Shown piece by piece: positions 47,665 to 56,353 of a stretch of 64,000 nt of DNA. Both the position numbers and the translations under genes were made by a program. How positions within the stretch are numbered: the first letter of the stretch is position 1; the number at the start of each line of letters is the position of its first letter. Where the stretch lies: the NCBI GenBank assembly GCA_040756995.1, contig JBFLYK010000002.1, positions 186,001 to 250,000 on the forward strand, written 5' to 3'. This stretch comes from BP-133 sp040756995 (GTDB lineage Bacteria > Actinomycetota > Acidimicrobiia > IMCC26256 > BP-133). A model generated the notes under the pieces. It searched no databases, was not told the origin of the DNA, and worked only from the letters and a program-made list of their open reading frames with translations.

Positions 47665-49562
47665 TAGAACGCCTCTTCCAGGCGGCACCGGTGGCGGCTG
47701 GTGCCGAGCCGCCAGCCGCTGCGGGCGGCCAGTTCGGCGATGTCCGGTAGCCGGAGGAAACCGACAAGGCCGTTGGGGGCCTGGGCGAGCACGACCGCGC
47801 CCAGCCCGAAGGCCACCGGTTGCCATTCCACGAACGTCGGGCTGGTGAAGATGGCGGGAAGGGCCACGAGCATCACGGCGCCCAGCACGGCACCGCCGAG
47901 GCTGGCCGAGCCGGCCATGACCAGCACGGTCAACCAGATGAGCGACTGGAAGAAGCCGAAGCTGGCCAGGTTGATGCTCCGGATGAGCGATCCGAGCAGC
48001 CCGCCGGCGATGGCGGCAAGGAAGGCTGACAGGCAGAACACCATGACCCGGCTGGCGGTGGGGTTGACCCGGATGCTCTGGAGGGCGACGGGGGAGTCGG
48101 CCATGGCCCGCAGAACCCGTCCCAGCCGGGTGACCCGCACCGTCTCGATGATCACCAGTCCGACGAGGACGACGGCCACGGCGAAGTAGTAGAAGCGCGT
48201 GTCGGTGGCGAACAGCGAGGGGCGGGCCACCGACGCCACGCCGTCGCTACCGAACAGGGGCGCAGCGGTGAAGAGCAGGCTCTCGGCCAGCACCCCGAAG
48301 CCGAACGTTGCCAGGGCGAGGAACAGGCCGGACAGCCGGATGGCGGGGATGGCGATCAGCGCCCCGATGGGTACGACCGCCAGCCCGGCCAGCACCAGGG
48401 CGAGCAGGTAAGGAACGCGGGCGCTCTGCAGATGCGACAGCGTGGTCGCCCCGAAGACGGCGAACACGGCGTGGCACAGCGACACCTGGCGTGACAGACC
48501 GACCAGCAGCCCGAGGCTGGCGAGCATCAGCACGAAGACGACGGTGGCTGAGGCGGTGAGGAGCCTGGCCGGCGAGAGCACCGACGGCAGCACGAGCGCC
48601 ACCGCCGTAAGCGGGACGAGGACCTTCCAGGGGAAGGGGTTCGTGCCGATGGCCCGGCGCCGGGTCCTCGCCCCCGTGCTGTCGGCGACTTCGGCGAAGC
48701 GACCCTTGGGGCTCGCCACCAGCACCAGGAACAGCACCAGGAACGGGATGCTGCTCGGCAGGCCCCGCAGGGACGGGACGGTCGCCACCCACTTCGTCGA
48801 CAGGGCGGCGGCGATCCCGACGCCGTAGGCGCCGGCGTTGGCCAGCGTCAGATTGCGCAGGCCGCCGATGACGGCGGCCCCGAAGGCCTGGACCACGAGC
48901 AGGGTGAGCAGGATCGAGTCGAGGCCGACGAACGGCGCGAACAGCACGCCGGAGAGGGCGGCGAAGGCGCTGCCCAGCACCCAGCTGAACGTCGTCACCG
49001 CCTTGGCGTCGACACCGACGAGCCCGGTCAGGTTCCGGTCGCCGACGACGGCCTGGGTCTTGAGCCCGAGGGCCGTCCGGCGGAAGAACAGCGACAGCCC
49101 CAACGCCACGGCCAGGGCGATGGTGACGACGATCACCTGGTCGTAGCCGACGCGTACGCCGGCCACTTCGAAGGCGTCGGTGGGGAAGAGCGGTGCCAGG
49201 GATCGCGTCTCGCCGCCCCAGATGGCCACCGCCGTCCCCTGCAGGGCCACCAGCAGACCGAGCGACACGACGATCGATGACGACGCCGACGCCCCGACGA
49301 AGTGCTGCAGCAGGACCCGGTCGATGAAGACGCCGATGGCCGGCGCCACCACCAGGATCGCCACCGCCGCCGCCAGCCAGGTCGGGATCCCGACCTCGAC
49401 CCGCAGCGTGTAGAAGATGTAGGCGGCGAACATCCCCACCGCGCCGTGGGCGAAGTTGAAGATGCCCGATGTCGTGTAGGTGACGACGAGCCCCATGGCC
49501 GCCAGGGCGTAGACCGCCCCGGTGGCGATCCCGATGATGATGAAGGGGAGGAAGCTCTTCAT
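47664..49562 (-). CDS. Fused LivH-LivM permease (cluster 2)
   Basis: 632 residues, LivH half first (TGAVYALAAMGLVVTYTTSG), LivM half from about 330 (VGLSRQVSLCHAVFAVFGAT). It is closely similar in plan to the cluster 1 permease, so a fused permease predates their duplication. Some 16-18 membrane spans. It lies 13 bp after the binding-protein gene and overlaps LivF. Confidence 0.94.
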   Translation of the reverse strand: MKSFLPFIIIGIATGAVYALAAMGLVVTYTTSGIFNFAHGAVGMFAAYIFYTLRVEVGIPTWLAAAVAILVVAPAIGVFIDRVLLQHFVGASASSSIVVSLGLLVALQGTAVAIWGGETRSLAPLFPTDAFEVAGVRVGYDQVIVVTIALAVALGLSLFFRRTALGLKTQAVVGDRNLTGLVGVDAKAVTTFSWVLGSAFAALSGVLFAPFVGLDSILLTLLVVQAFGAAVIGGLRNLTLANAGAYGVGIAAALSTKWVATVPSLRGLPSSIPFLVLFLVLVASPKGRFAEVADSTGARTRRRAIGTNPFPWKVLVPLTAVALVLPSVLSPARLLTASATVVFVLMLASLGLLVGLSRQVSLCHAVFAVFGATTLSHLQSARVPYLLALVLAGLAVVPIGALIAIPAIRLSGLFLALATFGFGVLAESLLFTAAPLFGSDGVASVARPSLFATDTRFYYFAVAVVLVGLVIIETVRVTRLGRVLRAMADSPVALQSIRVNPTASRVMVFCLSAFLAAIAGGLLGSLIRSINLASFGFFQSLIWLTVLVMAGSASLGGAVLGAVMLVALPAIFTSPTFVEWQPVAFGLGAVVLAQAPNGLVGFLRLPDIAELAARSGWRLGTSRHRCRLEEAF

Positions 49563-49575
49563 CGATGGGCTCCGG

Positions 49576-51216
49576 TCACGCCCCGGGCTTCCAGCCGGGG
49601 GCGCAGGAGAACGCCTCGGGGCCGCCGTTGGTCGGGGTCGGCTTGCCGTTCACGATCTTGAGCGGCAGGACGCAGGCGTTGGCCAGGTCGTTGCCCGGGG
49701 CGCCCTTGGTGTAGGTGGTCGGGGCGATCAAACCGCCGAGCGTCTCGTTCTTCACGCTCCACAGGCCGGCCAGCACGTCGGCGGTGGTGGGGCGGGGCGG
49801 GAACGTCTTCGCGACCCGTTCGAACATCTTGCCCGCCACCCACATCGGGGAGCCCAGGCTGCCGAGGGCGCCGTCGGGCACGTAGCGCTTCATGGAGTCG
49901 CGGTAGTCGGCCATGAGCGGCGACGTCGCCCAGTGGGCCACCGGCGACGAGTACACGGTGCCTTCGATGTCCTGGCCACCGTCGGACACGAAGCGCGAGT
50001 CGTCACCGCCGTGCTGGGTGGCGAGCTGCACGTCCCAGCCTTGCCGGTGGGCCGATTTGGCGATGCGGATGAGTGTCGGATTCTCCGAGACCGACACGAT
50101 GATCTCGGCTCCGGCGTTGCGGGCGGCGAGGACCTCGGACGTGTAGTCGGGTTGGGCCAGCGAGATCTGCGTCTCGTAGACGATCTTCATCCCGTCGTGG
50201 CCGTCATACTTCTTGATGCCGGTGCGGTACTCGGAGCAGGTGGCCGCTTCCCGGCAGTAGAACAGCGCCACCTTGCGCTTCTCCGTCCCGGAGAAGATGC
50301 CGGCGATGTGGCCCCAGGTCACGCCGGACTTGTCCGACGCCCCGGCCACGAAGACCATCGGGCTGGTGGCCACGGCGTTCATGCACGAGCAGGTCCCGAT
50401 GATCGGCATCTGCTTCTCGTTGACATAGGGCAGGATCGCCTGCACCGTCGAGGGCTGCATGGAGCCGTAGATGGCGAGGACCTTGTCTCCCTCGACGAGC
50501 CGGCGGATGAGGGCCACGGCCTGGTTCGGGTCGCCCCGGTCGTCAGCCACGACGAGCTGGACGGGATGCCCGGCGAGTCCGCCCTTGGCGTTGATGTAGG
50601 CGGTCCAGGCCTGCGCGGCCTGCAGACCGGGATACATGGCCGCGCCGAGGACGCCGCTGAACGTTCCGATGGAGCCGAGCTTGATCGGTGTCCCGTCGCT
50701 GGCCGCCGTGGCGCCGCCGGGAGCGGGCTGGCCCGGGGTCGGGACGCCGGGCGACGCCGCGGCCGTGCCGCCGCCGGTGCCGGCCGCCGACTTGGCGCCC
50801 GGTGCCGTCGAGGCCGTCGCCGTCCCGGAACGGGCCGTTTTTGCACCACTTCCGCCGGCGGTGGTGCCGGCGCCCGCGGCGGTGCCGGTCGACTGGCCCG
50901 GTGCCCCCGCCGTTCCGCCAGCCGCCGTGCCGGCCGAGCCGCCGGCTCCGGGGGAGAGGGCGGCCGCGTCCGCGCCGGGCGCGGGCGCGGGCGTGGTGCC
51001 GTCACCGGTGCCGGTGCCGAGGGCGGACGGGTCCTGCGGCTGGCCGGCGCTCGGACCGGCGGCGGTCGGCTGGCCGGCGCCCTCCTGGCGCGTGACCGAC
51101 AGGAGCTCGGTCTCGGAGAGCCGGCTGCCGCAGCCAGCGGCCACGAACACGCCGGCCAAGAGAGCGGCCGGCAGGGCGAGCCGGCGACGGCGGATGCTTC
51201 TGGTCTGCGTCCTCAT
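49576..51216 (-). CDS. Liv-type ABC importer substrate-binding lipoprotein (cluster 2)
   Basis: 546 residues. Signal peptide with lipobox VAAGC (Cys29), then CGSRLSETELL and about 145 residues made almost only of Gly, Ala, Thr, Ser and Pro, before a type I periplasmic-binding fold (KLGSIGTFSGVLGAAMYPGL, VQLVVADDRGDPNQAVALIR, KVLAIYGSMQPSTVQ). The first motif and the long tether match the cluster 1 protein. The ATG overlaps the upstream stop as ATGA. Ligand unknown; operon context suggests a hydrophobic compound attacked by P450 and Rieske enzymes. Confidence 0.93.
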   Translation of the reverse strand: MRTQTRSIRRRRLALPAALLAGVFVAAGCGSRLSETELLSVTRQEGAGQPTAAGPSAGQPQDPSALGTGTGDGTTPAPAPGADAAALSPGAGGSAGTAAGGTAGAPGQSTGTAAGAGTTAGGSGAKTARSGTATASTAPGAKSAAGTGGGTAAASPGVPTPGQPAPGGATAASDGTPIKLGSIGTFSGVLGAAMYPGLQAAQAWTAYINAKGGLAGHPVQLVVADDRGDPNQAVALIRRLVEGDKVLAIYGSMQPSTVQAILPYVNEKQMPIIGTCSCMNAVATSPMVFVAGASDKSGVTWGHIAGIFSGTEKRKVALFYCREAATCSEYRTGIKKYDGHDGMKIVYETQISLAQPDYTSEVLAARNAGAEIIVSVSENPTLIRIAKSAHRQGWDVQLATQHGGDDSRFVSDGGQDIEGTVYSSPVAHWATSPLMADYRDSMKRYVPDGALGSLGSPMWVAGKMFERVAKTFPPRPTTADVLAGLWSVKNETLGGLIAPTTYTKGAPGNDLANACVLPLKIVNGKPTPTNGGPEAFSCAPGWKPGA

Positions 51217-52001
51217 TGCTGGTCCCCCCACGCACACAGGTCGCACGGCTCGAGTTCCCGGCTGACGTCGGCCCGGCTCACCGGTTGCGCCGCCAACCCC
51301 TTCACCGCCGGACAACCCGGACGGTGGTACCGCGTCAGGCCACTGGCCACGAACACGACGTCACCGGATGCACCGTTCATCGCCGGCGCGCCGGACCGGG
51401 CCAGCGCGGCACCGTCGGCCAGGGCGAAGCGCCGGAGCAGGAACGCCCGCCGGGCGGCCAGGCGTGACCGGCTCGGCACCAGAAAGCCGGCCACCGCCGC
51501 CACGGCCACGAGCAGCCCGGCCGCCGACATCGTGAGACCTTCGGCGGCCACCCCCTGGCGGCCGCTGCCTGACGAATGCACCCAGCCCACGATCATGATG
51601 ACGGCCGAGACGCCGCCGCCCAGGGTCAGCACGGACAGCCCCCGCTTACGGCCCTCGGCCACTGCGTTGAGTTGAGCGGGACTGACCTGAGCGGGGACAG
51701 GCGGTGTCGGCGGCGCCTCGGCGACCGGGCTCGTCTCGCGCAGCGCAGCCTCGATGGCGTCGAGCTTGCGCCATTCGTCGTGGTGGTCGGCGGACATCAG
51801 CAGGGCCAGGCCGAGGGCGAGGAAAAACAGTCCCCCGATCCCGCCTGAGGCGATGTAGGCGAGCTGGTCGGCCACGAACGGAGTGCCGGAGACGCCGGCC
51901 CAGCAGACGATCACGAGCACGGCGCCGGCGGCGATCAGAATCCCGGCCAGGAACCGGTCCCACTCCGCCCGGATGAGCACTGGTAACGAGGTTCGTTTCA
52001 C
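51213..52001 (-). CDS. Fused four-helix membrane protein with H-x3-C / C-x2-C tail (Liv accessory)
   Basis: 262 residues. The first 85 residues (spans at about 17-35 and 52-70, ADQLAYIASGGIGGLFFLAL) are homologous to the separate small protein of cluster 1. The remainder has two more spans (about 122-140, 155-174) and ends in FVASGLTRYHRPGCPAV and EPCDLCAWG: His226, Cys230, Cys253 and Cys256. It equals a fusion of the two adjacent cluster 1 genes. The tail is probably a metal or redox site. GTG start overlaps the previous stop (GTGA). Function unknown. Confidence 0.82.
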   Translation of the reverse strand: MKRTSLPVLIRAEWDRFLAGILIAAGAVLVIVCWAGVSGTPFVADQLAYIASGGIGGLFFLALGLALLMSADHHDEWRKLDAIEAALRETSPVAEAPPTPPVPAQVSPAQLNAVAEGRKRGLSVLTLGGGVSAVIMIVGWVHSSGSGRQGVAAEGLTMSAAGLLVAVAAVAGFLVPSRSRLAARRAFLLRRFALADGAALARSGAPAMNGASGDVVFVASGLTRYHRPGCPAVKGLAAQPVSRADVSRELEPCDLCAWGDQQ

Positions 52002-52255
52002 AGCTTCCCGTCCCCCCTGGTGCTGCGGATGGTCGCTTCGATTCGGGTCAGCCGGCCGTGGACCTCGGCCCGGGCCCCGGCCGAGGCGACCAGCGTGACG
52101 CCGGCCATGATCAGGGCCAGCCCGCCGATCCCGCTCGACACGAGATACGAGACCTGGTCGGCCAGGATGTCGGTATCGCGGAGCTGCAGCGCGCCGGCGA
52201 CGATGGCGATGACCCCGACGGCGGCCAGCACGAACCCGCAGGCCCGGCGGTTCAC
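51998..52255 (-). CDS. Small two-helix membrane protein (Liv accessory)
   Basis: 85 residues: two spans (about 8-25 and 42-58) with ILADQVSYLVSSGIGGLALI between, then RAEVHGRLTRIEATIRS. Homologous to the N-terminal part of the next protein and to the 104-residue protein of cluster 1, so cluster 2 carries the module twice in tandem. GTG at 52255 overlaps the preceding stop as GTGA; a GTG twelve bases earlier is less likely. Confidence 0.78.
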   Translation of the reverse strand: MNRRACGFVLAAVGVIAIVAGALQLRDTDILADQVSYLVSSGIGGLALIMAGVTLVASAGARAEVHGRLTRIEATIRSTRGDGKL

Positions 52256-53640
52256 GGGTTCACCCACAGGGCCTTGGCCGCCACCCGGTTGGCCCAGGCG
52301 GCCGACAGCAGGACGATGGCCAGCCCGGCCGCGGCGAGGGCGCTGTAGGGCCCGACCACCGAACGTCGTTGTCCGGCCAGCCGAGGCGGAGCGGCGTTTT
52401 GCAGTGGGACCTGTGGCGGTGTGTCGGGCGAGGACGTCACTGACTCGGCTGCCGGAACAGAAGTTGGGGCGCTCACTCCCGCCGGGTACGACCCGGGCGA
52501 CCCTGCCGGCCCGGGCGACGCGGGCGACGCGGCGAACCTCGGCGACCCGGAAAGGTCTGCCCCACCAACCGGCTCCGTGATGGAAGCCGTGTCGGCCACG
52601 ACCGCCGAAGGCGCCGGGTCGGTCGCGTTGCTCACCTCGGTCGGGACCGGAGTCGGGGAGGTCGGCGCCGGCGTGGTCAGATCGGGGACGGGGACCGTGT
52701 CCTCGGCGGCGATCGACGATGTCGCTCCGCCGAGCCGCAGCACGACGTCGCTCTGGCCGGCCGGCAACGGAGCGGCCTGACGGATCTCGAGGACGGCGGC
52801 CTTGGCCCCGCCGGTCACGGTCTCGGGCCGCACGACCTCGAGCGACAGCCCGACCGGCTTCAACGCTTCCTTCAACGACCCGGCCACGGCGTCGCTCGGA
52901 ACCGGCACGGGCGTACCGAGGAACTCGAACCCCTTGGGCCCGTAGCGGATGCGCTGGTCGCCGGCGGTGATGAGGTCGACGGTCAACGACGTCTCGGTGG
53001 CCGGCTCCGACTGGCCGGCCTGGCGGGTGGTGACCGACCGGCTGACGACACCGCTCAGTTTCAGCGCTCCGTTGGACAGGCTGACGGCATCAGCGATCGT
53101 CTCCGAAGTGGCCGTGATCCTGTCGCCCTCGAGCTTGACGGACGACTTCGCCGCCGCGCCGCTGATGGCCACGTCCCCTGCCGTGGGACGCGTCTGGGCC
53201 AACGCCTCCGCCCCGTCCGCCGCGGTGTTGGCCGCCACCCGGTAACTACCGGACGGATCGGCGACCTCCGACTTCGGCGAGCCGGGGTACTGGGCCGCGG
53301 CGAAGAACGGGTAGTTGAAGGGCAGCCCGCTGCCCGTGGCCAGCCCGACGACGGTGTTGTAGTTGATGACGAAGCCACCGGGGTCGGGCAGGGCGGCGAA
53401 CGCCGCCGACCCGACCGAGGTCAGCTGTGCCTGGGCGGTCGGCCCTCCGCCGTCGACGAAGTTCTCCACGATGAGGAACTTCCGCACCGCCACGCCAAGT
53501 CGGAAGGCGTCGGCACTGGCCCGGGCATCGACCGCCGCGAACGGCGAATCGGCCCGGCCGGGGCTCGGCCAGGTGACGATGAGCCCCAGTCCGGTCAGCA
53601 GAGCGATGACCCAGGCACCGAAGCGGGGGTTGGCGTTCAC
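52252..53640 (-). CDS. Secreted, C-terminally membrane-anchored surface protein (Liv accessory)
   Basis: 462 residues: signal peptide (WVIALLTGLGLIVTWPSPGRA, about 9-30), beta-rich domain to about 310, Pro/Ser/Thr/Val-rich stretch to about 425, one span near the end (SALAAAGLAIVLLSAAW) and a short tail. SGLPFNYPFF followed by PSGSYRVAANTAADG matches the cluster 1 protein (SGLPLPGYPFF then GPGYFMTAENASG), so the pair is homologous over the exported domain. No enzyme motif. GTG start overlaps the dehydrogenase stop. Probably a surface partner of the binding protein. Confidence 0.8.
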   Translation of the reverse strand: MNANPRFGAWVIALLTGLGLIVTWPSPGRADSPFAAVDARASADAFRLGVAVRKFLIVENFVDGGGPTAQAQLTSVGSAAFAALPDPGGFVINYNTVVGLATGSGLPFNYPFFAAAQYPGSPKSEVADPSGSYRVAANTAADGAEALAQTRPTAGDVAISGAAAKSSVKLEGDRITATSETIADAVSLSNGALKLSGVVSRSVTTRQAGQSEPATETSLTVDLITAGDQRIRYGPKGFEFLGTPVPVPSDAVAGSLKEALKPVGLSLEVVRPETVTGGAKAAVLEIRQAAPLPAGQSDVVLRLGGATSSIAAEDTVPVPDLTTPAPTSPTPVPTEVSNATDPAPSAVVADTASITEPVGGADLSGSPRFAASPASPGPAGSPGSYPAGVSAPTSVPAAESVTSSPDTPPQVPLQNAAPPRLAGQRRSVVGPYSALAAAGLAIVLLSAAWANRVAAKALWVNP

Positions 53641-54752
53641 TGGTCCATCCGGATGACGCCGCGGATGTTGCGACCGGCGTGCATGTCCTCGTAGCCCTGG
53701 TTGATCTCGTCGAGGGTGTACTCGGTGGTGATGAGCTCGCTCAGCTTCAGCTGGCCGGATCGGTAGAGGTTGATGAGCCGGGGGACGTCCTGGGCGGGGG
53801 AGAGACAGCCGAACAGCACGCCCTGGATCCGCTTCTGGAACATCGACAGCTCGAAGAGGCTGACCGGGATGCCGACGTCGGCAATGTTGCTCACGCCGGT
53901 GACCGCCAGCGTCCCGGCCTTACGGACCGTTGAGAACGCCTGGCCGACGTGCTCGCTCTTCACGACACCGACGGAGACGACGGCCGAGTCGGCGCCTTGG
54001 CCGCCGGTGATCGAGCGGGCGAAGTCGCCGGCCTCCTCTATCGTCTCGAAGGCGTGGGTGGCGCCGAGCTGCAGGGCCGATTCCCGTTTGAAGGGGACGG
54101 GGTCGACGGCGATGATCGTCGACGCCCCGGCGTGCTTGGCCCCCTGGACGGCGTTGATGCCGATGCCGCCGACGCCCATGACGATGTGGACGTCGCCGGG
54201 CTTCACCCCGCAGGCCGACACCGCCGAGCCCCAGCCGGTGGGCACGCCGCACCCGACCAGCGCCGCTTCGGGGAAGGGCACGTCGTCGGGGATCTTGATG
54301 CAGCCCCACTCCGACACCACGGTGTACTGGCTGAACGTGCCGGTCATGGCCGCCTGGGCCACGTCCTGGCCGTTGACATGCATCCGGAACGTCCCGTCGA
54401 GCTGGCAGCCGGTCAGCATCATGGCGCCGTTGTCACAGAGGTTCTGCAGGCCCTGGGAGCACCACCGGCACCGGCCGCAGCTCGGCACGAACGACATCAC
54501 CACGTGGTCGCCGGGCTGGACGCTCTGCACCGCCGAGCCGACTTTCTCCACGACACCGGCCCCTTCGTGGCCGCCGCAGTAGGGAAAGTGGCCGGACGGG
54601 ATGTCGCCGGTGGCCAGATGGTCGTCGGAGTGGCAGAGCCCGGCGGCCATGATCCGCACCAGCACCTCGTGCGCCTTTGGTTCGTCGAGCTCGATGTCGG
54701 TGACCTCCCACTTCCCGGGCTGGGAGAACAAGAGGGCGGCACGCGTCTTCAT
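53637..54752 (-). CDS. Zinc alcohol dehydrogenase, NDMA-dependent type
   Basis: 371 residues of the class III/NDMA-type branch: GLCHSDDHLATGD and GGHEGAGVVEKVG carry catalytic zinc ligands, CGRCRWCSQGLQNLCD the structural zinc, and VHIVMGVGGIGINAVQGAKH the nucleotide site. Long insertions (MMLTGCQLDGTFRM) match the family whose cofactor turns over in place with mycofactocin or a dye as outside acceptor. It would oxidise the alcohol made by the P450. It sits 16 bp after ferredoxin; its stop overlaps the surface-protein start. Mycofactocin genes are not in the window. Confidence 0.92.
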   Translation of the reverse strand: MKTRAALLFSQPGKWEVTDIELDEPKAHEVLVRIMAAGLCHSDDHLATGDIPSGHFPYCGGHEGAGVVEKVGSAVQSVQPGDHVVMSFVPSCGRCRWCSQGLQNLCDNGAMMLTGCQLDGTFRMHVNGQDVAQAAMTGTFSQYTVVSEWGCIKIPDDVPFPEAALVGCGVPTGWGSAVSACGVKPGDVHIVMGVGGIGINAVQGAKHAGASTIIAVDPVPFKRESALQLGATHAFETIEEAGDFARSITGGQGADSAVVSVGVVKSEHVGQAFSTVRKAGTLAVTGVSNIADVGIPVSLFELSMFQKRIQGVLFGCLSPAQDVPRLINLYRSGQLKLSELITTEYTLDEINQGYEDMHAGRNIRGVIRMDQ

Positions 54753-54768
54753 AGTCCCTGGTCTCCTG

Positions 54769-55005
54769 TCACTCGTCGGCCCCGTCGGCCCCGTCGGGCA
54801 CGGCGGTCAGCGTGATGGCCCGCTCCGGGCAGGCCGAGACGGCCCGGTTGGCTTCGGTGACCTCGTCCTCGGCGATCGTGGCCGAACGGACCACGCCGTA
54901 GCCCTGCTCGTCGTCGGTGAACAGCGCCGGGGCGACCGTGTAACACCGGCCGTGCCCGGTACAGGCAGCCCGGTCCAGGACCACCTGGTACTTCCTTTCG
55001 GTCAT
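54769..55005 (-). CDS. [3Fe-4S]-type ferredoxin
   Basis: 78 residues. AACTGHGRCYTVAPALF and VSACPERAITL give C-x5-C...C-P, the three-Cys pattern of [3Fe-4S] ferredoxins that serve actinobacterial P450s. The ATG overlaps the P450 stop (ATGA), so it is the electron donor made together with that enzyme. The ferredoxin reductase must be coded elsewhere. Confidence 0.93.
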   Translation of the reverse strand: MTERKYQVVLDRAACTGHGRCYTVAPALFTDDEQGYGVVRSATIAEDEVTEANRAVSACPERAITLTAVPDGADGADE

Positions 55006-56204
55006 CGCAGCTTGAGGTGGAGGCTCTCGAAGCCCCGCACCTGACCGTGGTGCAGCTTCGGCGGGTTCTCGGGATCGAGGCTGAAGTTGGGCATGCGGCG
55101 GAGCAGCTCCTCGAGCGCCACCTTCAGCTCGATGCGGGCCAGGTGCGACCCGATGCAGCGGTGCGGCCCGGCTGAGAACGCCAGGTGCCGGTTGGGATTC
55201 CGGTCGACGATGACCTCGTCAGGGTTCGGGAACTCCCGCGGATCCCGGCAGGCGGCCGGGTTGGACAGCAGGACGCGGTCACCGGGCTGGAACTCGACGT
55301 CATGGAGCTTGAACGGCTTCACCACCGTGCGACCGGTCGACACCACCGCCTCGAAGCGGAGGAACTCCTCCAGGGCGCTCGGGATCAGGGACGGGTCGTC
55401 GATCAGGCGCTGGCGGACCTCGGGCCGGCGCGTCATCTCGAGCATCGAGAACCCGAGCGTCCCCCGCACCGTGTGCAGGCCGCCGAGCATGAGGATGAAG
55501 AGGATGTTGATCATCTCCTCGTTCTCGAGCGGACGGCCCCGGAATTGCGACTTGAGGAGGAAGGTGGCGAAGTCGTCGCCGGGGTCCACCTTGCGGGCCT
55601 CGATGAGCTCCACGAAGTAGCGGATGACCTCCATGGCGGCGGTCATCCGGACCATCATGTTCTCTTCTTCGCTGGCCCCCGGGTGGGCGGTGAGGACCTC
55701 GTCGGTCCACTTCGAGATCTGCGGCTCGTCGGAGAGCGGCCAGCCCATGAGTTCGAGGAACAGCAGACTTGGCAGGGGATGGGCGAACGCCGAGATGAAC
55801 TCGACCGTGTCCTGCGCGATGAAGCGGTCGATGAGTTCGGTGGCCATCTCCCGGATCTTCGGCTCGAGCGCGTTCATCCGGTTGGGGTTGAACAGCGGCC
55901 CGAGGAGCTGGCGCCACTCGGTGTGCTCCGGCGGGTCGGTCTCGAGCGGGATGTACTTCCCGGGCCGCTCGACGTGGGGAATCCCGACGGGGTAGTTGGA
56001 GAAGGCGTCGAAGTTGCGGGCGATGTCGTGGACGTCGGCGTAGCGGCTGACGATCCAGTACCCGCCATGGGCGGTCGAATAGGCGACCGGGTACTTCTCC
56101 CGGATCTCGTCGAGCCGGGCATAGATGTCGGAGGCCAACGCCGGGTCGTGACAGTCGTAGTCGACGATCAGGTGCGCGGGAACGTCCTCGATCCGAGTAG
56201 GCAT
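55002..56204 (-). CDS. Cytochrome P450
   Basis: 400 residues, soluble bacterial type. The heme loop is FSAGPHRCIGSHLA with Cys350; the ExxR pair is Glu280-Arg283; PPEHTEWRQLLGPLF is the C-helix. The I-helix reads MLGGLHTVRGTLG: His244-Thr245 replaces the usual Asp/Glu-Thr pair that delivers protons to bound oxygen. First gene of the operon running to 44997; GGGGGG stands before the ATG. Likely substrate: the hydrophobic compound brought in by Liv cluster 2. The missing acid may change the reaction or require substrate-assisted proton transfer. Confidence 0.93.
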   Translation of the reverse strand: MPTRIEDVPAHLIVDYDCHDPALASDIYARLDEIREKYPVAYSTAHGGYWIVSRYADVHDIARNFDAFSNYPVGIPHVERPGKYIPLETDPPEHTEWRQLLGPLFNPNRMNALEPKIREMATELIDRFIAQDTVEFISAFAHPLPSLLFLELMGWPLSDEPQISKWTDEVLTAHPGASEEENMMVRMTAAMEVIRYFVELIEARKVDPGDDFATFLLKSQFRGRPLENEEMINILFILMLGGLHTVRGTLGFSMLEMTRRPEVRQRLIDDPSLIPSALEEFLRFEAVVSTGRTVVKPFKLHDVEFQPGDRVLLSNPAACRDPREFPNPDEVIVDRNPNRHLAFSAGPHRCIGSHLARIELKVALEELLRRMPNFSLDPENPPKLHHGQVRGFESLHLKLR

Positions 56205-56239
56205 GCATCCCCCCAAGTGAGCCGGCGTCCTGACGTTCT

Positions 56240-56324
56240 ACCTTATGACGATAGGTTAATTCGCTGGACTCGGCCCGTCTAGCCCCGATATAAAGGGTTT
56301 GCTGCCGGCAATCGCGGCCCTTTA
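56240..56324. promoter_or_regulatory. Divergent control region between P450 operon and ligase
   Basis: Contains an imperfect inverted repeat, ACCTTATGACGATAGGT (56240-56256), in an AT-rich stretch near the P450 start, and a second repeat TAAAGGG (56291-56297) / CCCTTTA (56318-56324) with TGCCGGCA inside. Either could be a regulator site shared by the two divergent transcripts. No exact promoter was fixed. Confidence 0.45.
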
Positions 56325-56353
56325 CCTAAGGCTGCTAGTTCGACGGGGGGCAT

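Noticed and set aside
50379..51265. Frames on both strands over the Ala/Gly/Pro tether of the binding protein
   Set aside because: Low-complexity GC-rich repeats give open frames in every register; only the lipoprotein frame has signal peptide and fold.
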